NCBI GenBank assembly: GCA_949825045.1 | Contig: OX463832.1 | Location: forward strand, 18,470,552 to 18,534,551 | Source: Argyresthia goedartella | Taxonomy: Eukaryota > Arthropoda > Insecta > Lepidoptera > Argyresthiidae | DNA length: 64,000 nt | Direction of reading: 5' to 3' | Notes under the pieces: generated by a model | The model's input: the letters and a program-made list of their open reading frames with translations, nothing else | Database searches by the model: none | Told to the model about the DNA's origin: nothing | Translations under genes and position numbers: made by a program | Shown: piece by piece, positions 10,560-22,545 of the stretch | How the letters are laid out: each line of letters opens with the position of its first letter | How positions within the stretch are numbered: position 1 is the first letter of the stretch

Positions 10560-11260
10560 TAATGCTTTTTTTGATAAAAATGCTAAAATGTTCATACAAA
10601 ATCTGTTTGTTATGAGTACAAGTGATGCTAGCGCCACTTTGAAATGTTAGCGTGAAAAATATTAAAAAGTAAATTTAAAGTATCTCTTTAATCGAAAAAA
10701 TGTTGGATTTTTAAAAATAACTATTCTAAATAGTACAAACGTACACACACAGAAAATATTTCAGACAGGAAATATTCACAGAGAGTTATTAGCGGTTTTC
10801 TTGTTGTACATCTGCAATCTGTATTACTAAACTTCATCAGATGCCAAATTTCAGAGGTAGAGGATTTTTTCGGAAGTCTCCATGCAACAAAATCTTTACC
10901 GCTTAGACTATATCAAGTTTGGGCTCGTTTGATCCTTCTTGACAAGTACTCTGGTCCTAGATAATATTTTTAGTCTAATCATCATAATTACTAAACAGTC
11001 AAAAATGAATTGTTGGTAAAAAAAAAACATTTTAATAATTGCTTTATTTTAATGCCCTCTAAAAACATTTTAGCAGCTTTAGATTGAATGAAACCCGTCA
11101 ATTAATTACTTTCACAATTATGTGATATAAAAGCTTGTTGCGAGATTACTTGTGTGTACAATGGGTCTAATCTACATAAGTATACCTCGCAACAACAACA
11201 CAACTATTTATTGTTCCCATGACACAGTTTCACACAGTCCCATTGTATCTTTATTAACAG
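10560..11260. other. No gene recognised; ends in a splice acceptor
   Basis: AT-rich, no ORF or repeat I can name. The last bases (CTTTATTAACAG at 11249-11260) form a plausible 3' splice site for the zinc-finger exon that follows. Confidence 0.5.
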
Positions 11261-12811
11261 GATCTAGCTGAGTTCCTCCAGACCTCGGTGTGTCGCCCTG
11301 GCCGGCTGAGGACATGCTTCGCTCACTCTATCAACATCTCTGCACAAGATGATGGTACGCAGGAGTTGAATGCTGACAAACATGATGATGAAGATGATGC
11401 AGCTGCCAAGAAATATTTGGAAAGTAATATCGAGGCTCACCCCTCCGCCGTCCGAGAAACTGTCGCTTCATATTATGAAGATACTTTTAAATCATTTTGC
11501 GACAAAAATATAGTTGTCTGTGCTTCGGGAGATCTTCATGAACAGTTAGAGGAATCTTACGCGCATACAAGTAAACACGTTACAAATAGTGTCACAACCA
11601 TAAACACATCAAACTCTACCGATATTGAATCTATTCGTGAAAATAGCATTTTCGTTTGCGATTACTGTCATAAAATGTTTCCTTCAAAAACTGCGTTGAA
11701 ACGTCACATCGCTACATTTGATATTTATCCACATAGTTATAAAGCTGTCACGTTTCCATGCGAAGATTGTGTTGTAGTGATGTGTTCAGACAATCAGTGT
11801 AGCGAGTGTTCGAACGGACATAGAGTAATTCAGAACAAAGAATCCGAGAAGCATTATAAGCCCAAATTGTATCAAAGTCAACCATATTCAGGTAGAAAAA
11901 GCTTGCTAATACACAACCGAACCCAGTATACTCGCGAGAGACCCTTTCAGTGTGAGGTGTGTCATAAATCATTTCCACACAAAAGTAGATTAATTGAGCA
12001 TATCAGAACACATACAGGCGAGAAACCCTTTCAGTGTGAGGTGTGTCATAAATCATTTAAACAAAAAAGTAGTTTATTTACTCAAATCAGAATACATACT
12101 GGCGAGAAACTCTTTCAGTGTGAAGTGTGTCATAAATCATTTTCACGTAGAAGTAGTTTTATTACTCACATCAGAACGCATACTCGCGAGAAACTCTTTC
12201 AGTGTGAGGAGTGTCATAAATCATTTTCACAAAAAAGTAGTTTGATTACTCACATCAGAACACATACTGGCGAGAAACTATTTCATTGTGAGGTATGTCA
12301 TAAATCATTTTCACAACAAGCTCATTTGATTAGACACAGAAGAACACATACTGGCGAGAAACCCTTTCATTGTGAGGTGTGTCGTGAATCATTTTCACGA
12401 AAAAGTAGTTTGATTACTCACATCAGAAAACATACTGGCGAGAAACCCTTTCAGTGTAAGGTGTGTCATAAATCATTTACACGCAATAGTGGTTTGATTA
12501 CTCACATCCGAACACATACTGGCGAGAAACCCTTTCAGTGCGAGTTGTGTCATAAATCATTTTCACAAAAAAGTAGTTTATTTACTCACATCAGAATACA
12601 TACTGGCGAGAAACTCTTTCAGTGTGAGGTGTGTCATAAATCATTTTCACATAAAATAAGTTTCACTATTCACATCAGAACACATACTCGCGAGAAAACC
12701 TTTCAGTGTGAGGTGAGTCATAAATCATTTTCACATCGATTTGATTTGATTAGACACAGAATAATCCATACTGGCGAGAAACCCTTTCAGTGTGAGGTGT
12801 GTCATAAATAA
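11261..12811 (+). CDS. C2H2 zinc-finger protein, large 3' exon
   Basis: The frame is open from the splice acceptor at 11260 and has no ATG near its start, so this is an internal or last exon with upstream exons not identified. The first ~130 residues are acidic and unstructured. A lone finger (CDYCHKMF) precedes a run of ten tandem C2H2 fingers of the [16 protein letters not shown] type, from about residue 235 to the end. Proteins of this kind bind DNA in the nucleus. Finger 2 has lost its first zinc histidine (TQIRIH) and finger 10 its second cysteine (CEVSHKS). A TAA stop cuts finger 11 after CEVCHK. The fingers are nearly identical to each other, suggesting recent unit duplication. Confidence 0.75.
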   Translation, partial: DLAEFLQTSVCRPGRLRTCFAHSINISAQDDGTQELNADKHDDEDDAAAKKYLESNIEAHPSAVRETVASYYEDTFKSFCDKNIVVCASGDLHEQLEESYAHTSKHVTNSVTTINTSNSTDIESIRENSIFVCDYCHKMFPSKTALKRHIATFDIYPHSYKAVTFPCEDCVVVMCSDNQCSECSNGHRVIQNKESEKHYKPKLYQSQPYSGRKSLLIHNRTQYTRERPFQCEVCHKSFPHKSRLIEHIRTHTGEKPFQCEVCHKSFKQKSSLFTQIRIHTGEKLFQCEVCHKSFSRRSSFITHIRTHTREKLFQCEECHKSFSQKSSLITHIRTHTGEKLFHCEVCHKSFSQQAHLIRHRRTHTGEKPFHCEVCRESFSRKSSLITHIRKHTGEKPFQCKVCHKSFTRNSGLITHIRTHTGEKPFQCELCHKSFSQKSSLFTHIRIHTGEKLFQCEVCHKSFSHKISFTIHIRTHTREKTFQCEVSHKSFSHRFDLIRHRIIHTGEKPFQCEVCHK

Positions 12812-13281
<470 letters not shown>

Positions 13282-13776
13282 AGAAACAGCTCTTAATCCA
13301 GGCAGTAAAGTTACAATACTTAAACTGAACGTCTTAATTTCGTACCATAACCTCATAAAAGGAGTTCTGAGCTCTGAGATGGTGAATAGTTTATTGTCTC
13401 TGGCTAGTTAACTTACATCCATGTAAGAACGAGAAGGGAATATACAGGATTCCATAAGAAAGAACTACTCATTGCAATGTCTGGAGGACCGTTCAAAACC
13501 ATTGTTTATTGTTTATACGGTAGCTACCGTTTTTTTTATTATAAAGATATCTTATATTATAATTTGTTTTATTATTTAAGAATGGCACTTTGAAAAAAGG
13601 AAAGCTTAAAAAGTCATACACGCTTACACGCTATCTCATGCAATTTGTGATTATCGATTTAAACTTTATAACTTTTGCTTATTTTTATCGATCGTTCAAA
13701 ATATATTGAGCATTTTGAACGCAACTCATCAAAACTGCCAAGTGGTTGAAGTGTTTCTAAAGTTTGCAATATTTTA
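13282..13776. other. 3' flank of zinc-finger exon
   Basis: AT-rich with no gene; ends at the left inverted repeat of the IS630-like transposon. Confidence 0.45.
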
Positions 13777-15612
13777 CAGTGCCACAAAGCTTTCTGATCA
13801 GGTGTCAGCGTCGCTGTAGTCGAATTTAGTGTTGCCGCGCTACATAGAATTTCCACGGTTGTCGGGTAAAAATGCCATAATTAAAAATTAGTGCATAAAT
13901 AATAATAATTGCGAATTTTTCATATTTACTCTTATATTTATATATGATTGTCTCAATGATTATAATTATTGATGATCATAATAATATAATTATAATCCTG
14001 TAATTATATTATAGGATTATGATTATATTTTAATGCAATAATTATGATCATGTAGACAATCATCTGCGAAATCATAGGTCACTTCGTCTGAATCACTGCT
14101 TTCACTTCCACTATCACTTTCTAAATTTACGATAAATTGTTCATCTTAATAAATGTCTTTTTTAGGTGCTCATTTTCGATGTTCTTTACATGGGCACAGT
14201 ATTTTTGCCATTCTGCTGCTGTTATTTTGTTAAATGCTTCTGCGACTAACTGCGGCATTTCAGCCTTTGACTTTCCAATGTTATGTTCTGCAACATGACG
14301 TTTCATTGAACTCCAGATAATTTCTATTGCGTTTAAATCGCAATGATAGGGGGGCAATCTAAGGACAGTGTGCCCATTATCTCTTAGTAAATTATCAATT
14401 TCATACTGTTTTACTGGTCTGTGCCTTTTTATTAATTCATACAGCTGGGGTTTAGTGAAACTTTCATTGAACTCCACATTATTTTTAGTAAGCCAATTCT
14501 GCATATCTGCTTTTTTAGTATTTGAATTAGGGCATTTGTTGATACAAAACTGTGGTAAGGAGCGTTATCCATTACAATTAAAGTGTCTGTATGTAAATTA
14601 GGCAGAAATTTTTCTGTTACCCATTTTTTGAAATTGCTATTATTCATTTCGTCATGGTAATCACCAATTTTAGTGTTAGATTTAAAAACAAGTAATGCAT
14701 TCTCAACAAACCCTGTTTCTCCCCCCGCATGAACTATAATCCATCTATTTACTTTTGATACAGGATTCAAAACACCGTCAACATCATTACTTTGCCAACA
14801 GCGACCAGCCGTGTGTGACGAGTGTATAAAAGTCTCATCCAAAAATATTACAGGCTTTTTTTCACCGCATTCGTTTTGCTTTATTTTATGCAGATAAGAT
14901 GCCCGGATATATCATTGCGCTCAATGAGGACTTCTTTTGGATTGTGTTTTCTTGTATCGAAAACCAATTTCACGCAATTTCACGCAATAACTTTCTGAGG
15001 GTTTCACGACTAGCATTAAAATCGATTTCGTCTCGTAGAACATTCAGTAATTTTGGGATGGTAGGTATTTCTTTCTTCATTGTGTAAAAATCATGAATTT
15101 TTCTTCTGATGACACCGAGGTCAAAATCATCAATTTCTGTCTTCCCCTTGGTTCTAGTCCTTTTTTTCCCTGGAGTAGAAATTTTTGAGCCAGTAGCATC
15201 TGCCTGTTTTTGTTCTTTAACTAATTGTTCTACAAACCGTTCACTTACACCTGCAAAATAGAACACAAGTACTTGTAGGAACCATGTCATCGACTACTGA
15301 CATGAAATGGGTGATTCATAGAACAACAACTGGCAACATTAACCTGTAGCACCAGCAACTCGTTCATACGGTTTTTCAAATGGTATTATCAGCGCATTTA
15401 AACGTTTCTCTTCCTGCATTAAAGATAAAACATTTAAAATAGTGTTTCTCGCGGTCAATGCTTTCGGCATTATTTATAACATTAAAACGATAAAATAATG
15501 AATAAAACACCAAGCGTTGTGCACAACAACAAACTTGACAACATTATGTCATTTCAAAATGACATTACGTAGTACCAGTTTCGCCACCGGATCAGATAAC
15601 TTTGTGGCGCTG
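13777..15612 (-). mobile_element. IS630/Tc1-like DNA transposon
   Basis: Imperfect terminal inverted repeats of about 28 bp: 13777-13804 (begins CAGTGCCACAAAG) against the reverse complement of 15585-15612 (begins CAGCGCCACAAAG), four mismatches. A TA sits just outside the left end (13775-13776); on the right a TA lies 4-5 bp out. The 1.84 kb body encodes one transposase with an intron, read on the minus strand. Confidence 0.8.
14145..15470 (-). pseudogene. IS630/Tc1-like DDE transposase, two exons, frameshifted
   Basis: Exon 1 (15344-15470) starts at the ATG 15470 (MPKALTARN). A 93-nt GT-AG intron (15251-15343) follows, and exon 2 resumes in phase at 15250 (GVSERFVEQL). The helix-turn-helix region (around LGVIRRKIHDF) precedes the catalytic core: MDETFIHSSHT (first D), LIVMDNAPYH (second D) and LPPYHCDLNAIEIIW (final E). 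Two lesions are visible: a 10-bp tandem duplication at 14966-14985 breaks the frame before the core, and a one-base shift near 14490 separates the second D from the E. Start and stop of the core frames are 14842 and about 14145. The protein would cut and paste the element; this copy cannot make it intact. Confidence 0.82.
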
Positions 15613-15667
15613 CACTATTTGTTTATGTAGGTACTTATGTAAATTGTTCCATTCGGAACTAGTTTAT

Positions 15668-16795
15668 GTATGCTCTTCCAAAACATGCGCAGTATATGTA
15701 ATAAGACCCATCTACTTGAAAATTTGCTAGAAGAGAAAACAAACATAAACATAAACAAGCAAACATTTACAGACAGGCACATACATTTCTTCTGGCCCCA
15801 CACTAGGATACCCTGTGTCGTGGGAACCAGAAACAGCGACGTCACACGCATATAAACATCCAAGACCTGGGGATTCTTTTTTTTACCCCCAGCCGGGGAT
15901 TGAACCCGGGACCTCTCGCATGGTAGTCAGGGCCACTACCGCTGCGCCACAGAGGTCGTCAAACATCCAAGCAATATGTGTTATAGAATCCTGGCTCGAT
16001 AGGAGAGAACTCCCACACCTAAATTTGGCTGGCTTTAAAGTAGCTTCTTCGTTCTGTCGCGAATCTAAAGAAGGCGGAGGAGTATGTGTCCTACTAAAAA
16101 TACAGTGGAATATAAAGAAAGAGATGATTTAAACTCAATGTCGATAGAATCAGTGTTTGAAATATGTGCTTTAGAGATACAAACTATTAATATTTTGATA
16201 ATAACCTTATACTGGCCAGTCAGTAGTAGAGAAATTGAAGTATTTTACACAAATCTAGAAAAACTATTAAAGATTACTTCTAAAGAGATAAAAATAAGAA
16301 TGTAATTATAGGAGGAGATTTTAACGTAGACTACCCTATAAACAATAAACCTAAAATAAATTTATCTACCTTAATGTTAACTTACAACTATGAACAACTT
16401 GTTAAAGAGGCTACTAGAGTCACAGATAAAAGTGCAACCTGCTTAGATCTTATATTTGTGAATTTCAAGTAAAAATATGATTGTTGATGTAAATGAGTAT
16501 GGGTTTTCAGACCACAAAGGAGAAGAATTGACTCTACCAATCTCAATTAACATGCCCACTCATTTCTAAGTCCATAAACGAATATTTAACGATGTAAACA
16601 TTAACAAATTCAAAAAAGAGATTAGTAAATTAACTGGGACGAAGAATTGAATTCAAAAAACAATGTCGATGAAAACTATAACTGCTTTAACCCCATTTTA
16701 CAAGCTACATTGAATAAATTAATACCTCTGACAAAAGTTGAGATAAATACAAAAAAATCCAAAAATTACCTAACAAAAGGATGTCGTCGACACCT
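15668..16795 (+). pseudogene. LINE endonuclease relic (jockey-like), split by a SINE
   Basis: Plus-strand apurinic-like endonuclease domain of a LINE ORF2: NMRSICNKTHLLENLLEE before the SINE, CVIESWLDRRELP after it, then GGDFNVDYPIN near 16311 and a degraded continuation to about 16795. Frame changes and stops are frequent and the reverse transcriptase is missing. The SINE at 15747-15959 interrupts the domain. Confidence 0.75.
15747..15959 (-). mobile_element. tRNA-derived SINE, family B, copy 1, with target duplication
   Basis: The minus-strand head at 15959 has tRNA-like A box (TGGCGCAGCGGTAG) and B box (GGTTCAATCC), then the family B body. It is flanked by CAAACAT at 15740-15746 and again at 15960-15966. 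Removing the SINE and one copy restores the LINE endonuclease frame across the site, which confirms both boundaries. Confidence 0.92.
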
Positions 16796-17364
16796 ATTAT
16801 AATTTTAATTAAAACTATTTTACTTTATTAATCATCATAGCAGCCTATAACAGCTCACTGCTGGCTTTCTGACTGAGTGCGCCACAGACCTCCTCTTGAA
16901 AACTTACTTGTGTCTTATCTAGTCTTGTCTTATCTTAGTGTTTGTTACTTGACAACACAAATAAGAATGCTACTTGTGTGCATTCTTATTAGATTTGTGT
17001 GATTGTAAGAAATGGCATTTTTTTACTTTATAAACTATTATTAGTCAGATTCAGATTGATTCAGAATTAAGTAGCATACTTATTTGTAAATTTCTGTTTA
17101 TTTACTAAAAAAAATAATTGTGATCAAAATGGATTCCAGTTTTATTTTGATATTAGTAGGTGTACTGTTGGAAGGTATCGCAAAAAAATAATCCATTCTT
17201 TGAAATAAATTTTATTTTAATTTTCTTAGGGAAGCTTACAGCTGTAATTTTTACATAAGATTCGAAATGGCATACTAAACGTGGATGACGTTGTGTGGAT
17301 GCTTGTTATTAGTTACAAGCATCCACATAACCATATGTATAATTAATTTTTAACCAGGTTTTTT
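16796..17364. other. Unassigned sequence with a 17-bp hairpin
   Basis: No gene. A short piece near 16850-16890 resembles a LINE 3' tail seen elsewhere in the window. The hairpin at 17290-17331 is listed separately. Confidence 0.45.
17290..17331. repeat. 17-bp hairpin
   Basis: Arms 17290-17306 and 17315-17331 pair over 17 bp with one G-T pair and an 8-nt loop. It could be the end of a non-autonomous element; no CTRR terminus of a Helitron follows at the expected distance. Confidence 0.65.
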
Positions 17365-17535
17365 GGTATGGCTGGAAACTGATTTATCTGGTTTTTTTAT
17401 AGTTTAATTCTAAATTAAGATTGTTAAGATAAGGTGAGATTTTGGTTAATATTTGATCAAGTTTATTTTGTAATTCAGTTTCATTGTGGCAAGTTATCAA
17501 TATTGAGATATCATCGGCGAATCATAGACGACCAC
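17365..17535 (-). pseudogene. LINE reverse transcriptase fragment with FADD motif
   Basis: Minus-strand translation near 17525 gives FADDISILITCHNETEL followed by the usual palm-to-thumb spacing (LDQILTKIS). FADD is the catalytic box of many LINE reverse transcriptases. The piece is under 170 bp and joins the next LINE without an obvious border. Confidence 0.65.
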
Positions 17536-18120
17536 GTCTAAGTAATAACAGCTCGTAACTTAGTTCTTAAAATATTTTAAATCAATTCACGCAGAAGGGA
17601 AGATTTTAAGGATTATCTGCTCACGCACTCCTCCATCTACGTTACCAGGTCTCGCTACAAACCTCCTAATGATAGTATTACCTAGTGATTGAACGCTGCT
17701 GTTAAAAATATCAATGTCCTGATCATCATCGATATTAGTTTTGAAGAGACGGTTAAATGTCGAGCAGGCTCTGACGAGAAATGAATTTTCACTGTAGTTG
17801 CTATAAACCAAGGGTAGCTGAAATAGTGGACGCCTACGAGTACTACGACTGGGGACCTTAAAGTTCAATTTGCTGAGTAGATTTGGACAGTCTACGGTAC
17901 CCCTAGCTATTTTTATGAGGAATGCTACGTCGGCAATATCCCTGCGCAAATTCAGAGGAAGAGGATGTAGCCGTGAACATCGGTCTTCATATTCTAGTTT
18001 AGGCAGCGAATTTAAATCCGAGATACCGAGTAAACTTTCTCTGAATTTGCTCAAGTCTACTGCTATAATTGTCATAGCAAGGGTTCCATATCTGCGATGC
18101 GTATTCAAGGTGACTACGTA
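17536..18120 (-). pseudogene. LINE ORF2 C-terminus, left of the BEL insertion
   Basis: The frame 17587-18108 carries the post-RT region of a jockey/CR1-type LINE (LEYEDRCSRLHPLPL, then NSFLVRACSTFNRLF). At 18120 it meets the LTR of the BEL/Pao element. The same reading frame resumes beyond that element at 25434, so the two parts are one LINE. Related copies are at 8872-9920. Confidence 0.82.
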
Positions 18121-18665
18121 TGTTCAGGCTTCTCAGCACCTAATGACCTCGTAGGGGCCCATCAGCTACGAGGTAGCGTAACGATCAGTTGCCAAGAAGC
18201 GTGAACGTCGGCGATTCACCGAGCTGAAGTAATTGGGGTCGATCTAACCTGGTCTGTGCTTCGGTCCCGTCAACCTCCTGTCTCTCTGCAAGGCCCGGGT
18301 GCACCCTAGGCTCTTCTTGGTAGACAGGTTCTTCAGCCAACCAGGTATGACTGGCGGGCCAGCTTCAATGAGCACAGTGTTCCAACACAGGTTATGTTAC
18401 GTGGGAAAAACCAATCGGCCACGAAAATGCGAACTTTATCTGGTTCGGGGAACCACAACACACTCAGCTATATTGACAATCCTGAGGGAAACCCGAATAC
18501 ATTCCAGATGGCCTGCGATTTAATTTCAATACCCTAACCAAAACGCGTTTACTTTGCGAGGGCTTTGGTATGTCAGCTGTCAAAAAACTGCTAGGTTGGC
18601 AGCAACGTCAAATTCAAAATGGCCGTTCAGAAACCATCGATCGAATATCGATTTGGAATCGAACA
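18121..18665 (-). repeat. BEL/Pao LTR (3' LTR in element orientation)
   Basis: Begins TGTTCAGG and ends CGAACA on the plus strand. It differs from its partner at about 18446 (G for A) and in the CAGCTGTC/CAGTTGTC site near 18577. LTRs supply promoter and polyadenylation signals for the element. Confidence 0.95.
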
Positions 18666-18697
18666 ATCACCCGCCCGGACAGGCACCCACCTGTCCC

Positions 18698-20900
18698 CTA
18701 ATCTACGGGCAGCCGAGACAACGTTGCTACCGCTCGTTTTAGAACCGAGCCTCCTACTAGAACCTCTGCAGACCGGGGGGTCCCGTCCTTGCCAGGGAAC
18801 AAGTTAACAATGCGCCCCCTGCGCCAACGTAGTGGCGGTAGGTTAGCATCCTTAACCAGAACGAGGTCACCAACACTAGGGGGGCTGGTTTTGTCAGTCC
18901 ACTTAAGGCGCTGTTGTAAGATATGCAGATACTCGAGCGACCAACGCTTCCGGAAATTCTGAGTAAACTGCTGCAACATCTGATACCTTGACAACCGATA
19001 CAATTTCACTCCCTCGAAGGGGTGCTCGGGCAACGCGTTAAGTGGCTGTCCTATCAAGAAATGGCCTGGGGTCAGAGCCTCCAGGTCATTTGGATCCGAG
19101 CTGAGCGGACACAACGGTCGCGAATTGAGAACGGCCTCGATCTTACAAAACAATGTCGCGAGCTCCTCAAAAGTCAGCGCGGTCTGACCTACTATACGCC
19201 CCAAGTGCGTCTTAGCTGACTTAACTACGGCCTCAAAAATCCCACCCCAGTGGGGGCAAATCGGTGGGCTGAAGGTCCACTGTATACCCCGACGGGAGAG
19301 GGCCGTTCCAATATCCACTTTATTTACATTCAAAAAGTTGACTATCTCTCGTAAGTATCGTTCCGCACCGATGTAGTTAGTGCCGTTATCAGAGCGGATC
19401 AAAGTTGGAAGTCCCCTTCGAGAAACAAACCTATCCAAACAAGCAATGAAAGCCTCTGTCGAGAGATCAGCCACGAGCTCGAGATGTACCGCCTTGGTGG
19501 ATAAACAAACAAACACACATAGGTACGCCTTGTATTGCCTAGCGGTACGCAATCGTGAACTCTTCACCATAAACGGTCCTGCAAAATCCGTACCAACACC
19601 TGAAAACGGTCTGACCTCATTCACACGATCAGGGGGCAAGTCCCCCATGAGAGGTTGCATCGTGGCAGCCTTAAGTCGATAACAAGGCATGCACCGAAAC
19701 ACGATGTTCCGTATGACACGGCGGGCAGATAAGATCCAAAACTCCCGCTGGAGCGTGGCCAACAACGCGTTACAGCCGGCATGCGCGTTTTTAATATGAC
19801 GATCAGTCACCAGCAATTCAACTAACTGTCCCCCCTTGGGGAGCAGAAGTGGGTGACGAGCCGAATACGACAGATTCGCATTGCGCAATCTCCCTCCTAC
19901 CCGAAGTAACCCGGTCGAATCAACAAAGGGGTTGAGACGCGCGACGGCTCCCTTCAATTTCGAACGTCCACTTCGTATAATCTCCAATTCTGCCCCAAAC
20001 TTCGAGGACTGTACCAACCGGACCAAATTCAACAGCGACTCGTTTCGCTCTGCCGGAGTCAGAATAGGGTTCAACGTTCGCTGATCGCGAGGAGTACGAC
20101 AATTTCGAGCGAATCTCCTAATCCAAGTGGACACGTTTATCAACTTGTCAAGTGAGCTATACCGGTCCAGCAGAAACCCGGCGTCAGGGTCCTCAGCCTT
20201 CTGGGTAACATGCACGGCCGCTCTGGGGCCATGATCCGAAGATACTACTACATGGCTGTGGGGCCAGCCCGATTCTCTCTTGGCAAGCCAGGGTGGTCCC
20301 CACCACAAATGGTGTCTAACGAGTTCAGGAGCCCGACATCCCCTGGATGCACAATCAGACGGGTTCAATTCTCCTGGTACATGTCTCCAGGTCAGTGGGA
20401 CCTCAGACGACACAATCTGGGAGAGACGGTTCGCAACAAAAACCTCTAAGTTATGGACCGAAGCCTTCAGCCAGCACAAAACAATCTGGCTGTCCGTCCA
20501 CGCGTACACCGTATCCTCCAAAACCACTGACCCACGCAACACTGTTAGAGTGTGTTCCAGTTTTGGAATCGTCATCCTTGTCCGAATAGGCGCTACCTTG
20601 CTTTTTGCCAAAACCAAACGCACGTCGACCTCCCCGGTGGAGGTGACGGTTCGCAAATAAACCGCTGCCGCAAACCCTCGTTCAGAGGCATCACAAAACC
20701 CGTGAAGGGTTGCCCTGTAATCCCCAGCAGGGACCAATTTCCTCGGCAGCGATACATTATTTATGTCCGATAGCGAGGTGAACATTCGCGTCCAATCAGT
20801 CAACAATTCACCTGAGAGGTGGGTGTCCCAGGTCAACTGAGCCGCCCATAGCCTTTGCATAAAACATTTGAGAGCAAAGGTGACTGGAGAAATCCATCCA
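18698..20900 (-). CDS. BEL/Pao RNase H and integrase part of pol
   Basis: Open frame on the minus strand covering the second half of pol. RNase H motifs are GFCDASERGFAAAVY and AWTDSQIVLCW. The integrase zinc-binding end is RHIKNAHAG...CMPC, and the integrase core has TDFAGPF, IRSDNGTNY and GGIFEAVVKSA (D, D, E). The C-terminal DUF5641-like tail runs to the stop at 18698. The frame is separated from the RT frame by a small insertion at about 20924-20940, where GTTGAC and GTCAAC form a short inverted repeat. It would copy and insert the element if expressed. Confidence 0.9.
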
Positions 20901-22545
20901 TTCGGGTCGAACGTTCTCGCAATCGTTGACTACTGTCAACTGACCGCTTCGTCCAGGCCTTCGGTGTTTCTAAAACCACCCGATAGGTAAACTCATCATG
21001 GACGGGCCGGTACTGAATTCCAAGTACTGACAACATGTTAGGGTTGTCAGGATTCTCAAAAACGTGCGGGTCTTGTTGAAACTCATCTGGGAGACCAGCC
21101 ATCAACTCAGGGGAGTTGGACATCCACTTACGTAGTTCATAGCCGCCTCGTTCCAGCAATTGAATGAGCTCGTCACGTCGGTCCAGAGCTTCCTCTACAC
21201 TGGCTGCCCCTGTGCAGACGTCATCGACGTACAAATCTTGCTCCAGGATAGCGGCGGCTCTAGGATAGCTCACACGGTCACGCGACGCCAACTCCCGCAG
21301 GGTACGCATCGCCAAATACGGGCTAGACCGTAACCCATACGTGTTCGTGTTTAACTCATAGACCTTGACTGGCTCGGCCGTGGACTCACGCCAAAGTATC
21401 AACTGATACCTTCTGTCAGCCGGATGAATTACCGTTTGCCTAAACATCATCCGAATGTCTGCGACAAATACAATCTGGTGCCTCCGAAAGCTCGTGAGAA
21501 TATCCGAAATATCACGACTCAACTTGGGTCCCGAATGTAGACACTGATTCAGGGACATCCCGTTCGAGGTAGGTGCTGACCCATCAAAAACAACTCGAAT
21601 CTTGCCGGTAGGGGTTCGTAGGACGGCATGGTGTGGAAGGAAACAATGATCCTCAGATCTCCAGTCCACACCCGATACCGACATGTGTCCTAACGACATG
21701 AAATCAACATATTTTTGCTTAAATACGGCGTCCCTTGACATCCTACGCTCCATCGACATCAATCTCGTCTCAGCCATCTTCCTAGATTCTCCTAGTGGCG
21801 GTCGATCGGCCCTGAAAGGCAGTCGAGTTACAAAACGACCAGAACGAAGGCGACCAGTACTATTCTGGTAAAACAACTCGCACTCTTCTTCGTCTGCGTC
21901 GACTCGACGAACGGTGGGAGGTTCCTCTATCTCCCAGAAACGTTGGATAGCGTCTGACAACGCTGAGCCAATAAGTATGCCATCTGACTCGGCAGGCCTA
22001 ACCATTGGCAATGCCGGACCCATGATCACGTGACCAAACTTAGTATCCACAGCAATCAACCCGTCCGGCTGAAGAACTCGCCGATCCGACAACAGAAACC
22101 TACCCAGAACGTCTGCTCCCAGTAGCAGGTCGACCAGGGCTGGAGTGTCAAAATCGGGATCCGCTAACTTGAGTCCTGATGTCAGGAATCGAACGGCCGG
22201 ATTCAACTTCACCAAGGGGTGTCTGCCCATGACATGCGTCATTACTAAAGCTTGCACGGATGTTTTTGTCAAAATGTCATAACGTGGAGAGAACGTGATC
22301 ACCGATTGACCAACTACATTCGTAACCGTAACATTCCCCACGCCCCGTATTGATTTATTATACCTATTTACCTTGAGGCCCAACCATTTTGCTAAATCAT
22401 TCGATACAATGCAGCCCTGAGCTCCAGAATCTAATAGGGCGCGAACGTATGTTGGGTTGCCCGCCAAATCCCAAACAAGCACAGAGGCGATCGGTAACAC
22501 CACCGTCTCCGGTTGGGGGGCAACCAATGGTTGGGCCGCAAATTC
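20833..22545 (-). CDS. BEL/Pao protease and reverse transcriptase part of pol
   Basis: In the same frame as gag but after a TAG at 22546-22548. Aspartic protease motif VRALLDSGAQGC near residue 35; the DUF1758-like end LLLGADVLGRF; RT with VADIRMMFRQTV (first catalytic D) and LYVDDVCTGAAS (YVDD). The frame is lost at about 20940 and stops at 20833; RNase H continues in another frame. All visible catalytic residues are kept. Confidence 0.9.
   Translation of the reverse strand, partial: EFAAQPLVAPQPETVVLPIASVLVWDLAGNPTYVRALLDSGAQGCIVSNDLAKWLGLKVNRYNKSIRGVGNVTVTNVVGQSVITFSPRYDILTKTSVQALVMTHVMGRHPLVKLNPAVRFLTSGLKLADPDFDTPALVDLLLGADVLGRFLLSDRRVLQPDGLIAVDTKFGHVIMGPALPMVRPAESDGILIGSALSDAIQRFWEIEEPPTVRRVDADEEECELFYQNSTGRLRSGRFVTRLPFRADRPPLGESRKMAETRLMSMERRMSRDAVFKQKYVDFMSLGHMSVSGVDWRSEDHCFLPHHAVLRTPTGKIRVVFDGSAPTSNGMSLNQCLHSGPKLSRDISDILTSFRRHQIVFVADIRMMFRQTVIHPADRRYQLILWRESTAEPVKVYELNTNTYGLRSSPYLAMRTLRELASRDRVSYPRAAAILEQDLYVDDVCTGAASVEEALDRRDELIQLLERGGYELRKWMSNSPELMAGLPDEFQQDPHVFENPDNPNMLSVLGIQYRPVHDEFTYRVVLETPKAWTKRSVDSSQRLRERSTRMDGFLQSPLLSNVLCKGYGRLS

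Noticed and set aside
15890..15960. Second tRNA-like sequence
   Set aside because: Head of SINE family B, proven by the 7-bp target duplication around the whole element.
17290..17331. Helitron 3' end
   Set aside because: A hairpin is present but the CTRR terminus and 5' TC are not found at expected positions.
20210..20773. Plus-strand frames over BEL pol
   Set aside because: RNase H and integrase motifs are on the minus strand in this interval.
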